A stretch of 47,495 nt of DNA from NCBI RefSeq assembly GCF_050496765.1, contig NZ_JBNWEO010000022.1:1-47495 (forward strand), read 5' to 3'. The DNA comes from JAEVLT01 sp050496765. GTDB taxonomy: Bacteria > Bacillota > Bacilli > Bacillales > Cytobacillaceae. The notes under the pieces are model-generated. The model was not told the origin of the DNA and did no database searches. It saw only the letters and a program-made list of their open reading frames with translations. Within the stretch, counting starts at the first letter, position 1, and each line of letters begins with the position of its first letter. Below, one piece after another: positions 40,920 to 47,495 of this stretch. A program made the position numbers and the translations under genes.

Positions 40920-41672
40920 CTATCGGTTTTGCAAAACGTTAGACGAAGATTCCATGGCAGCAGATGGTTTTACCTCTTTTAATCGGTTCACGACCACCTT
41001 TGAAAGCTTGCGGTACCCAGCTGCATTTGGATGCAGATGATCCTTTGTATACTTCGAGAGATTTCCCAGTTCAAGCCCGCTGTGATGAAAAAGATCAATC
41101 ACCGGAATTTTATTTGCCACACAAACCACTTCAATCGCGTTCACATAATCCTCCAACCTTGCCCCAACTTGATTGGCATCGGGATAAATCGGCTGATTTT
41201 TAAACGATCCCCTTTTTAATGGCGTAATGAAAACAAGTTTCGCCTTGTTTGGTTTCGCCGCATTTAGTTTTTCAATTGTTTTTTTTACATAGCCGTAAAA
41301 GGTAGCCGCTTCGGGAGGATCACCAGGCATTCCAAGCGGTGTGTTCCGCCCATAGTCATTCGTTCCGCCGAAAACGGTGATTAAATCGATATGTTTTAAC
41401 GTTTCTTTCGTCACCCGATCGGCCATGGTCCTTATGGATTGACCAGGAATCGCATCGGTTGTAACAGACTTCATCCCAAGCGCCAGTTTCACAATCCTTT
41501 GATACTGGTTGGCATACGTAATACTGTCGCCGATCGCATACCAATTGCGGCCCTCCCAGTTAGAAAGGCCTGCAGCGGTCGTTCGATTGATCCGCTCATG
41601 CTGCTGTATGTCGGTAAACACCAGCATCGTAACGGCAGCGACGATACTAGTAAAAATCGAAAAAACTTTCAT
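40920..41672 (-). CDS. SGNH/GDSL-family hydrolase, membrane-anchored or secreted
   Basis: 250 residues. An N-terminal hydrophobic segment (KVFSIFTSIVAAVTMLVFTD) acts as signal or anchor. Then come block I WYAIGDSITYANQ (nucleophile Ser), the block II Gly in IPGQSIRT, block III VFGGTNDYGR and block V KDHLHPNAAGY with Asp and His of the triad. Such enzymes cleave acyl esters, often on wall or extracellular polysaccharide. The ATG at 41672 with GAGGATAACA is preferred to the TTG at 41684. Single gene. Confidence 0.87.
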   Translation of the reverse strand: MKVFSIFTSIVAAVTMLVFTDIQQHERINRTTAAGLSNWEGRNWYAIGDSITYANQYQRIVKLALGMKSVTTDAIPGQSIRTMADRVTKETLKHIDLITVFGGTNDYGRNTPLGMPGDPPEAATFYGYVKKTIEKLNAAKPNKAKLVFITPLKRGSFKNQPIYPDANQVGARLEDYVNAIEVVCVANKIPVIDLFHHSGLELGNLSKYTKDHLHPNAAGYRKLSKVVVNRLKEVKPSAAMESSSNVLQNR

Positions 41673-41744
41673 TGTTATCCTCAATCTGTTAGCAGTGTTT
41701 GTGGTAGTTTATCCGATTGAAGCAGAAAGTAAACGTAAGCGAAA

Positions 41745-41780
41745 AAAATAACAGACCCCGCGCATGGAGGGTCTGTCCGT
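41745..41780 (-). terminator. Terminator of the 45-aa membrane protein gene
   Basis: ACAGACCC/GGGTCTGT stem followed on the minus strand by TTATTTTTTT. Confidence 0.75.
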
Positions 41781-41839
41781 AACGATCGTTTATTGGCTAA
41801 GGATTCGCAAGTTTCAGTCCTTTGCCATGCGTTTTGTAG

Positions 41840-41977
41840 CTAGAGCTTATTGGCCAAAATGGTTGCAATGGCACTGAAAAGAATCGTTCCTAAAAATAAA
41901 GAAGCATACAGCAACACTTTATTTCGCTTTCTCCTTTTCAACATTTCTTCCGGTGTAAGTCCGTAGTTCATTGACAT
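41840..41977 (-). CDS. 45-aa membrane protein downstream of a GEMM riboswitch
   Basis: MSMNYGLTPEEMLKRRKRNK then VLLYASLFLGTILFSAIATI and LANKL: a charged cytoplasmic head with an arginine-lysine cluster and one membrane helix. AAAGGAGAAA lies 9-12 nt before the ATG at 41977; the ATG two codons upstream (41983) is also possible. It is the only gene behind the riboswitch, so its amount should follow c-di-GMP. Function unknown. Confidence 0.75.
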   Translation of the reverse strand: MSMNYGLTPEEMLKRRKRNKVLLYASLFLGTILFSAIATILANKL

Positions 41978-42000
41978 CAACATTTTCTCCTTTATTGTTT

Positions 42001-42098
42001 GATGGCAGCTGGCTGGCTTTGCCGTCAAGGCAGAGGCCCCTATAGCTTTGCGTCATCACCTTTTGGTGACTTTGCCTTTAGATAAACTAACTACCATC
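42001..42098 (-). ncRNA. c-di-GMP-I (GEMM) riboswitch upstream of the 45-aa membrane protein
   Basis: On the minus strand P1 pairs GATGGTAG with CTGCCATC. Inside are AAAGGCAAAGTCACC, a GNRA-like hairpin, ATGACGCAAAGCTATAGGGGCC and TGACGGCAAAGCCAGCCAGC, the GEMM order. No U-tailed terminator follows; P1 ends about 10 nt before the ribosome site, so translation may be the controlled step. Confidence 0.85.
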
Positions 42099-42221
42099 AT
42101 ATGTATCGGCAAAAAAGAAGAAGTTTTTAGCAACTTTCTGTCCTTTTTCTTTGACAGAAGGGGAGGAACCGTCTATACTAAAAGGGAACATAAGTTCTAA
42201 TTTGTGAAAGTTGGTGATGTC

Positions 42222-43751
42222 ATGACATCCACTGTAACAGGCATTGGTTTAAAAGGCATGGAAGGCTATCGTGTTTCAGTAGAAGTAGAGGCGGTGAATG
42301 GAGTCAATTCAATGGTGATCGTTGGTCTGCCGGATGCTTCAGTCAAAGAATCCAAAGAGAGAATTTCAGCAGCTTTCCACGCCCTTGGGTTTTTTCACCG
42401 TCATCAAAAATTGATTATCAACCTTTCTCCAGCAGAGCAAAGGAAAAATAGCCCAATGTTTGATTTGCCAATTGCGATGGCCATTTTGTTGGAGTTGGGT
42501 GAGATAAATCCTCGCATTCCCGATTCTTCTGCTTTTATTGGAGCTCTTTCCCTCGATGGAAGTGTGCATGTTGTTGAAAGCATGCTGCCGGCGGTCATCG
42601 CTGCAAAAAAACTTGGTTTAAAAAAGCTTTATTTGCCATATGATGACTGTTTTTCATTGCTTGATATAGAAGAACCTGAGCTTGTTTTTGTTCGTGATCT
42701 CCAAGATGTAATAAAACTTCTATACGGCCACAAAATCCCTCAGCCCTTTTTGAAAAAACCCCAACGAGAATCTTCAATACACCATCAGCTTGATTTCCAA
42801 AACATCATTGGCCAATCAGATGCAAAGCACGCTTTAGAAATTGCCGCAGCAGGAGAGCATCATGTTTTACTGTCAGGTCCGCCAGGCTGTGGGAAAAGTA
42901 TGCTCGCTGAAAGTTTTCCTTCTATTCTCCCCGAGCTTACTACGGATCGTCGACTTGAGTTATTAAGTATTTACCAACTAAGTGGAATGCCGCTGGAATC
43001 TTTCGTTTCACCGCCATTTCGGAGTCCGCATCATTCCTCATCGTCCGTTTCAATCATTGGAGGAGGGCAAAATCCAAAGCTAGGTGAAATCTCTCTCGCA
43101 CACCATGGTGTATTGTTTTTGGATGAAATAGCTGAGTTTCCGAAAAAAACCCTTGAAATGCTTCGCCAACCATTGGAAACAGAAAAAGTTACAATCAGCC
43201 GAGTTCACGCAACAGTAATGTATCCTTCATCTTTTATTCTATTAGGCGCAATGAACCCTTGTCCATGCGGCTACAATGGTTCAAAAAACCATTACTGTAC
43301 TTGTTCAAAAAATCAAGTATTTGCCTATCAAAACAAACTGTCAGGACCATTAAGAGACCGTTTTGATATCTTTTTAAAATTGGATACTGAAAACATTGGG
43401 AACCAGCCAAAGGTTCCACAAGAGTCTTCCGAAACCATTCGAGAAAGGGTGACGCAAGCAAGGGAAAGACAATATTGCCGGTATGGAAAAGAGGTGGCGA
43501 ATAGCCGCATTTCCTATGATCTATTAGTAAAAAAATCTCCCCTGTCCAACCGTCAACAGAATCTCTTGCAAAAAATTGCGCAAAAACAAGGCCTAAGCAT
43601 CCGGGCCCAAATTAAAATGTTCCGGTTGGCACGAACAATTGCAGATTTAGAGAAACGTGACAAGATCATCGATCAAAACCTGTGGGAAGCGATCAAGCTC
43701 CATCGCCCTAACCAGTTTACAACAGGGAAATCAATGCGAATGGAAGGTTGA
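42222..43751 (+). CDS. comM: YifB/ComM family AAA+ ATPase (Mg-chelatase-like)
   Basis: 509 residues from ATG 42222 (six codons inside the GTG frame). The N-terminal domain (VSVEVEAVNGVNSMVIVGLP, then DLPIAMAILLELGEI) precedes the AAA+ core with Walker A LLSGPPGCGKSMLAES, Walker B GVLFLDEIAEF, the PFRSPHHSSSS insertion and the AMNPCPCGY cysteine cluster with HYCTC. The C-terminal lid has the arginine-finger region LSGPLRDRFDIFL. ComM in Gram-negative bacteria is a branch-migration helicase in natural transformation; the Bacillus role is less certain. Note ComK 4 kb away. Confidence 0.9.
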   Translation: MTSTVTGIGLKGMEGYRVSVEVEAVNGVNSMVIVGLPDASVKESKERISAAFHALGFFHRHQKLIINLSPAEQRKNSPMFDLPIAMAILLELGEINPRIPDSSAFIGALSLDGSVHVVESMLPAVIAAKKLGLKKLYLPYDDCFSLLDIEEPELVFVRDLQDVIKLLYGHKIPQPFLKKPQRESSIHHQLDFQNIIGQSDAKHALEIAAAGEHHVLLSGPPGCGKSMLAESFPSILPELTTDRRLELLSIYQLSGMPLESFVSPPFRSPHHSSSSVSIIGGGQNPKLGEISLAHHGVLFLDEIAEFPKKTLEMLRQPLETEKVTISRVHATVMYPSSFILLGAMNPCPCGYNGSKNHYCTCSKNQVFAYQNKLSGPLRDRFDIFLKLDTENIGNQPKVPQESSETIRERVTQARERQYCRYGKEVANSRISYDLLVKKSPLSNRQQNLLQKIAQKQGLSIRAQIKMFRLARTIADLEKRDKIIDQNLWEAIKLHRPNQFTTGKSMRMEG

Positions 43752-43767
43752 ATGAAAAAGCAGAAAA

Positions 43768-43800
43768 AAGCTGATCGACCATTCTCAGCCAATCAGCTTC
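43768..43800. terminator. Bidirectional terminator
   Basis: AAGCTGAT/ATCAGCTT stem between the convergent ComM and LCP genes. Confidence 0.7.
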
Positions 43801-43804
43801 TCTA

Positions 43805-44734
43805 TCATGTATTCAACTCCAATTGCACCTTTAATTCATCCTGCACCCGTTTTTGTTCTTCTGGGGCAATCAACAGATAATAAATATTGTTAATTCTCGT
43901 CCCCGTTCCTTTGACTTGCATTTGCTGAACATTGCCTGCTGCATCCTTGTAGTTTTTCTGGATATCGACCATTTCGTCAAACGTTAAATTGGTTTTCACG
44001 TTTTTGCCGATCGCTTGTAAAATGCTGTTATAATTTGTGAGGGATGAAACACTGGCTCCTTCTCGAATAATCGCTTGAATAATCATTCGCTGCCGTTCCT
44101 CGCGGCCAAAGTCGCCACGCGGATCGTCATACCGCATTCGTGTAAAGCTTAACGCTTTATCTCCATTCAACGTAACCGGGCCGACAGGGAAATGATATCC
44201 GCCATTCGAAAAGTCAAGGTCATTTTGCACCGTCACACCGCCAACAGCATCGACGATATCTTTAAAGCCTTCCATATTGATTTTCATATAGTAATCGATT
44301 GGAATATCAAGAAACTTTTCCACCGTATTCATCGCCATTGGAATGTCACCAAAGGCATAGGCATGGTTAATTTTATCCAACTTGCCTTTTCCAACAATTT
44401 CTGTTCTTGTATCGCGCGGAATGCTCAGCATTTTCACGGACTTGTTGTTCGGATTCACCGTTAAGACAATAATCGTATCCGAACGGCCTTTATCCCCCTG
44501 CCGCTCATCGACTCCAAGCATCAGCACCGAAAACGGCTGCTTCTTGGTCAATGCAACAGGTTCCGTTCGCTTCGCAGATTGTTTACGGTCAATTGGCTGG
44601 TTCATCGTTGCCACGGTATCTTTAAGCGATTTGTAAACGGAAAAAGCGTATGCCCCGCCGGCGAGGATTATTAAAAAAAGAATAATTCCAATGACTTTTG
44701 GCCAAGTTTTCTTTTTCTTTTGTCGAGATTTCAT
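43805..44734 (-). CDS. LytR/TagU-type LCP phosphotransferase
   Basis: 309 residues from the ATG at 44734, which follows AGCGGAGGACTATTAT; the longer frame to 44770 is rejected. One membrane helix (about 11-32), then the LCP domain: FSVLMLGVDERQGDKGRSDT, SIPRDTRTEIVGKGKLDKIN and FTRMRYDDPRGDFGREERQR. This is the classic LytR/TagU sequence, closer to B. subtilis TagU than the two other LCP genes here. It links wall teichoic acid to peptidoglycan. Single gene with about 300 bp of AT-rich upstream DNA. Confidence 0.93.
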   Translation of the reverse strand: MKSRQKKKKTWPKVIGIILFLIILAGGAYAFSVYKSLKDTVATMNQPIDRKQSAKRTEPVALTKKQPFSVLMLGVDERQGDKGRSDTIIVLTVNPNNKSVKMLSIPRDTRTEIVGKGKLDKINHAYAFGDIPMAMNTVEKFLDIPIDYYMKINMEGFKDIVDAVGGVTVQNDLDFSNGGYHFPVGPVTLNGDKALSFTRMRYDDPRGDFGREERQRMIIQAIIREGASVSSLTNYNSILQAIGKNVKTNLTFDEMVDIQKNYKDAAGNVQQMQVKGTGTRINNIYYLLIAPEEQKRVQDELKVQLELNT

Positions 44735-45036
44735 ATAATAGTCCTCCGCTAAAATAACAATATTTTGCACTCAAATAATGATAACAGAAGTTTTTAGAAA
44801 AGAATATAGAAAACCATAATAAGAGATATGTCAGAGATGTTACCTGTATATAAAATGGTGATTAAAATTTAAGAATTACTGAAACATTTTTAATGAATGA
44901 TAATAATTGAAAAAGGATAAAAAGTTATACAAATACTATGTTAAAGAATTATAATACTTTTACCAAAAGAGTTGGGGAAAGACACGTTCTGAGATATTTG
45001 TCTTTTTAAAATGTCTCCAAGGAGTTGAAAATTAAT
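44735..45036. other. AT-rich intergenic region
   Basis: Divergent upstream regions of the LCP gene and the 51-aa gene. No gene or stable hairpin is evident; the composition is much more AT-rich than the flanks and stays so to 45,720. Confidence 0.4.
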
Positions 45037-45192
45037 TTGAAACCATTTGACAAATTACCAAAAACAATAAAGAAAACAATAAGGTATATTAAGCAAGATA
45101 TAAAAGATAATGAAAAGCTTGAACGTATAGAAGAGCAACTCTCGCTCTACATCAATGAGCGGAAAAAAGAATTATCTAAGAAAAACAAGTAG
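45037..45192 (+). CDS. Small charged hypothetical protein, 51 aa
   Basis: TTG start with CCAAGGAG 12 nt upstream, which is a rather long spacing. The protein (KPFDKLPKTIKKTIRYIKQD, then IKDNEKLERIEEQLSLYINE, KKELSKKNK) is a single long basic helix pair. AT-rich codon use, as in its surroundings. Function unknown. Confidence 0.5.
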   Translation: MKPFDKLPKTIKKTIRYIKQDIKDNEKLERIEEQLSLYINERKKELSKKNK

Positions 45193-45275
45193 CTTGTAAA
45201 AGAGATATAAGGTTTAAAAACAACCAAAATTTTCCAATTACCAAAAACTTTATAATTAACTTAATTTATTTTCCT

Positions 45276-45716
45276 TTAAGAAAAGAGGTTAAGTTGTTTA
45301 ATGTTATCGAAGAGTTTTGTTAAAAAATAAGTAAGTAAGAATGTTAAAGATATTCCTGTTAATGCAGAAACAAAAGAAATCTTTTTTAATTTTTTGGTTA
45401 TAGGGATATTTGATAGATAGTTTCCTAAATTGAAATACCCACCATAATTAGTTACATAATACAATTCAATATTAAAACTATAACCGAAATAAAAGCTCGT
45501 AAACTTTACGAAAACTGAAGCGTAAAGCCAAAGAATTAAAAAATAGTGATATCTTTCATTGATGCATTTTGAATAAAAATCTTGATTAATGGGGTTATTA
45601 AATAAATTCCCGAAATTATGTAAATAAACTAAAAATGAATACTAATTCCAATTGAAAGAAAAAGTTTTATTAATTGAGTCAAAGAAAAAAAGGATAATGA
45701 TCGCCTCTATAAACAT
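45276..45716 (-). pseudogene. Multi-pass membrane protein with an in-frame amber stop
   Basis: From ATG 45716 (MFIEAIIILFFFDSINKTFS) the frame meets TAG at 45642-45644 and then stays open for 122 codons: YSFLVYLHNFGNLFNNP, RYHYFLILWLYASVFVKFTS and VSALTGISLTFLLTYFLTKL. Several membrane helices are present. Only the one stop breaks the gene. The family is unknown to me. The IS110 element begins only about 35 bp upstream of its start, so its promoter was probably separated by the insertion, and decay may have followed. Confidence 0.5.
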
Positions 45717-45840
45717 TATAGGAGCATTCCTGTTAGAAGGATTTTCGGGGACTTGAACAAAAAGAGCCCTCTTGGTATGATGCGGGGTGTCAAATCTCGA
45801 CGAATTAACCCCTAATTTGTTAACCAAGGAGGACTCCATA

Positions 45841-47118
45841 ATGGATTTTAAACAAAATCAAAAAATAAATCAAGTTACCGAGAAAACACTTGTTGTCGGA
45901 ATCGACATTGCTAAGCGTACACATTACGCTTGCTTTGTAGATGACCGCGGCCGAGTGCTCCAAAAGTCATTTGCAGTTTCGCAGTCTTTTAACGGTTTCG
46001 AGTTTTTCTATCAACGTATTTTGAGTGCGATGAAAGAACATGAAAAAACAGAAGTCATTGTAGGGATTGAACCTACAGGACATTACTGGCTCAATTTAGC
46101 CTACTTCCTTGAGGAACGAGGCATTCCCTTAGTCATGACGAATCCTATGCACGTCAAACGATCAAAAGAGTTGGACGACAATCTGCCAACCAAGCATGAC
46201 CGCAAAGATGCGCTGGTGATCGCTCGTCTTGTAAAGGACGGACGCTTTAGTTATCCACGGATACTTAAAGAGATGGAGGCCGAACTTCGTGTTGGCTCAA
46301 CCTTCCGAGGCAAGTTGACAGAGGAATTAGGCACTGTCAAAAACATGATGATTCGCTGGCTAGATCGCTATTTCCCTGAGTTCACTCAAGTATTTCCATC
46401 CTTCGGAAAAATGGCCATGGCTGTACTAGAATGTACCCCATTTCCAAGTGATCTTCACGAGAAACAACCCGATGAAGTTTTAACCCTTTATCGAGAGGTT
46501 GAGGGGCTCAAATCCCCCCAAAGACCAAAAGCAATACGTCTTATAGAATTAGCAGCTAACTCTATCGGAGTAACAGAAGGACGTGAGATGGCCCGTATTG
46601 AAATTGCCACACTCGTCAGCCGTTACCATCAGTTAGAAGAAGATATCGAAAACATTACCGGGCACTTGGTTGAGCTAGTAAAAACGTCTGTAGAGTACGA
46701 ATGGTTATCAACTGTACCAGGGCTTGGAGATACAACGATAGTTGATCTATTAGCGGAAATCGGAAGCTTTTCACACTACGAAGACCCACGCCAAATAATC
46801 AAACTTGCGGGATTAACGTTACGTGAAAATTCCTCCGGTCTGCATAAAGGACAAAAGCGAATCTCCAAACGGGGCAGAAGGAAGCTGCGCGCCCTCCTGT
46901 TCCGAGTGATGATGCCAATGATTCGCCATAACGAAGCTTTTAGAAAGCTACATGAGTATTACACGAACCGTCAGGTTAACCCGTTACGTAAGAAGCAATC
47001 CATTGTGGTCCTATGCGGTAAGCTATTAAAAGTATTACATGGAATTAGCACGAAGCACAAAGCGTTCGACGCACAGCGAATGATGAGGGATATTCCTAGT
47101 CTCGCAGAGGCTATGTAA
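45841..47118 (+). CDS. IS110-family transposase/recombinase
   Basis: 425 residues; AAGGAGGACTCCATA precedes the ATG. The N-terminal RuvC-like DEDD domain has LVVGIDIAKRTHYACF, IVGIEPTGHYWLN and KHDRKDALVIARL, which supply the four acidic residues. The C-terminal Transposase_20 domain has STVPGLGDTTIVDLLAEIG and SGLHKGQKRISKRGRRKLR with the conserved serine thought to act as nucleophile. The enzyme recombines element and target DNA guided by a structured bridge RNA. The frame is intact, so the element may be active. Confidence 0.95.
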   Translation: MDFKQNQKINQVTEKTLVVGIDIAKRTHYACFVDDRGRVLQKSFAVSQSFNGFEFFYQRILSAMKEHEKTEVIVGIEPTGHYWLNLAYFLEERGIPLVMTNPMHVKRSKELDDNLPTKHDRKDALVIARLVKDGRFSYPRILKEMEAELRVGSTFRGKLTEELGTVKNMMIRWLDRYFPEFTQVFPSFGKMAMAVLECTPFPSDLHEKQPDEVLTLYREVEGLKSPQRPKAIRLIELAANSIGVTEGREMARIEIATLVSRYHQLEEDIENITGHLVELVKTSVEYEWLSTVPGLGDTTIVDLLAEIGSFSHYEDPRQIIKLAGLTLRENSSGLHKGQKRISKRGRRKLRALLFRVMMPMIRHNEAFRKLHEYYTNRQVNPLRKKQSIVVLCGKLLKVLHGISTKHKAFDAQRMMRDIPSLAEAM

Positions 47119-47425
47119 AGCCCTACATCCCCTTTAATAGACCTAGACAACAGGATGACACGGAGAAGCTGGCATTATATTTTCCATTCGACCTCGAGTC
47201 CCTAAAGGAGCTTCGCTAGCCTCTGCCTTATGACTAGACCGAACGAAGGAATGTAGGCACACTGATGCCCAGAGACATGGGAGGGTACGTCATCATAAGC
47301 TACGCAGAGATCCATTGTGCATCACATAAATTCCTTTCACTACTTTCCACTAATATCCAGTAGTGACCGCGTAGCGTACCCATATGGTGGAATAGTTTCA
47401 CATATAATGAAAATACTGTAGGGGA
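47119..47425 (+). ncRNA. Candidate bridge-RNA region of the IS110 element
   Basis: About 300 nt after the transposase stop carry no open frame but several short inverted repeats (for example AAAGGAGCTTCGCTAGCCTCT near 47202). In IS1111-type members the bridge RNA is made from this side. I did not derive its loops, so this is inference from position. Positions 47429-47495 are flanking DNA without a visible gene. Confidence 0.35.
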
Positions 47426-47495
47426 CTTTGTCGAAAAATATTTTTTTGACACCGTACCAATGGCTCAAACCCTTGGTACATCAACATTTATAGAG

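Larger units (their letters stand above)
45751..47425 (+). mobile_element. IS110-family insertion sequence (boundaries inferred)
   Basis: The octamer GGGGACTT occurs at 45747-45754 and 47421-47428, on either side of the transposase gene, and could be the duplicated core at the element ends; no terminal inverted repeats are seen, as expected for IS110. The 5' noncoding part is about 90 nt and the 3' part about 300 nt. The long 3' tail suggests an IS1111-like layout with the bridge RNA downstream of the gene. Confidence 0.55.

Noticed and set aside
6884..47435. Many TGTCGAA / TTCGACA heptamers that resemble Spo0A boxes
   Set aside because: About ten copies in 47 kb on two strands are not far from chance for a heptamer, and most are not placed at promoters.

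Overview
The window reads as chromosomal DNA of a Bacillaceae bacterium (Bacillus sensu lato). The evidence is strong AGGAGG-type ribosome sites, a ComK homologue, the DUF1659/DUF2922/YvrJ trio, three LytR-CpsA-Psr (LCP) enzymes, an orphan SigO-like sigma factor, GEMM-type c-di-GMP riboswitches and many U-tailed hairpin terminators. I cannot name the species. The gene order looks like a patchwork of ordinary housekeeping genes and a repeat-rich accessory zone.

Positions 1-13,500 are accessory. They hold wreckage of a Gabija-like OLD nuclease plus UvrD helicase pair, a barnase-like RNase domain protein, a small RNA gene present in two copies, a frameshifted toxin-like gene, and three copies of a ~300-bp small-ORF cassette that looks like a type I toxin-antitoxin locus, with truncated relatives. 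Also here are an LCP enzyme, a SigO-like sigma factor, a helix-turn-helix protein, a LysR regulator, and two almost identical copies of a DUF1659-DUF2922-YvrJ operon about 10.8 kb apart. A 36-nt upstream block shared by both operons and the helix-turn-helix gene is a candidate promoter for the sigma factor. Arrays of a strictly 21-bp repeat (core CCGCGGATAAA) lie at 4.0, 10.2, 11.7 and 33.9 kb, always in the same orientation.

Positions 13,500-24,800 carry a TIM-barrel isomerase-like protein, a DsbA/FrnE-family oxidoreductase whose first redox cysteine codon is TGA followed by a SECIS-like hairpin (candidate selenoprotein), a dCache chemoreceptor, an Rpn-family nuclease with an apparent intragenic C-terminal gene and a separate duplicate of that C-terminus, a second LCP enzyme, a DHA2 drug exporter, a duplicated 36-aa membrane peptide and a Nudix hydrolase.

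Positions 24,800-29,340 form a c-di-GMP neighbourhood: a secreted DUF5667 protein behind a GEMM riboswitch with a clear terminator, a membrane GGDEF-HD-GYP enzyme, a 33-aa peptide and a DUF5317 membrane protein. The theme returns at 40.2 kb (EAL gene with a one-base frameshift) and 42.0 kb (second GEMM riboswitch before a 45-aa membrane protein).

Positions 29,800-45,200 carry ung, YdcF, DUF1284, a second chemoreceptor, a Gfo/Idh/MocA oxidoreductase, two tandem DndB/DGQHR-like genes followed by ComK, VanZ, a VOC protein, an SGNH hydrolase, ComM/YifB and a LytR/TagU-type LCP enzyme. The right end is an IS110-family element (about 45,750-47,425) whose long 3' noncoding tail is the likely place for a bridge RNA.
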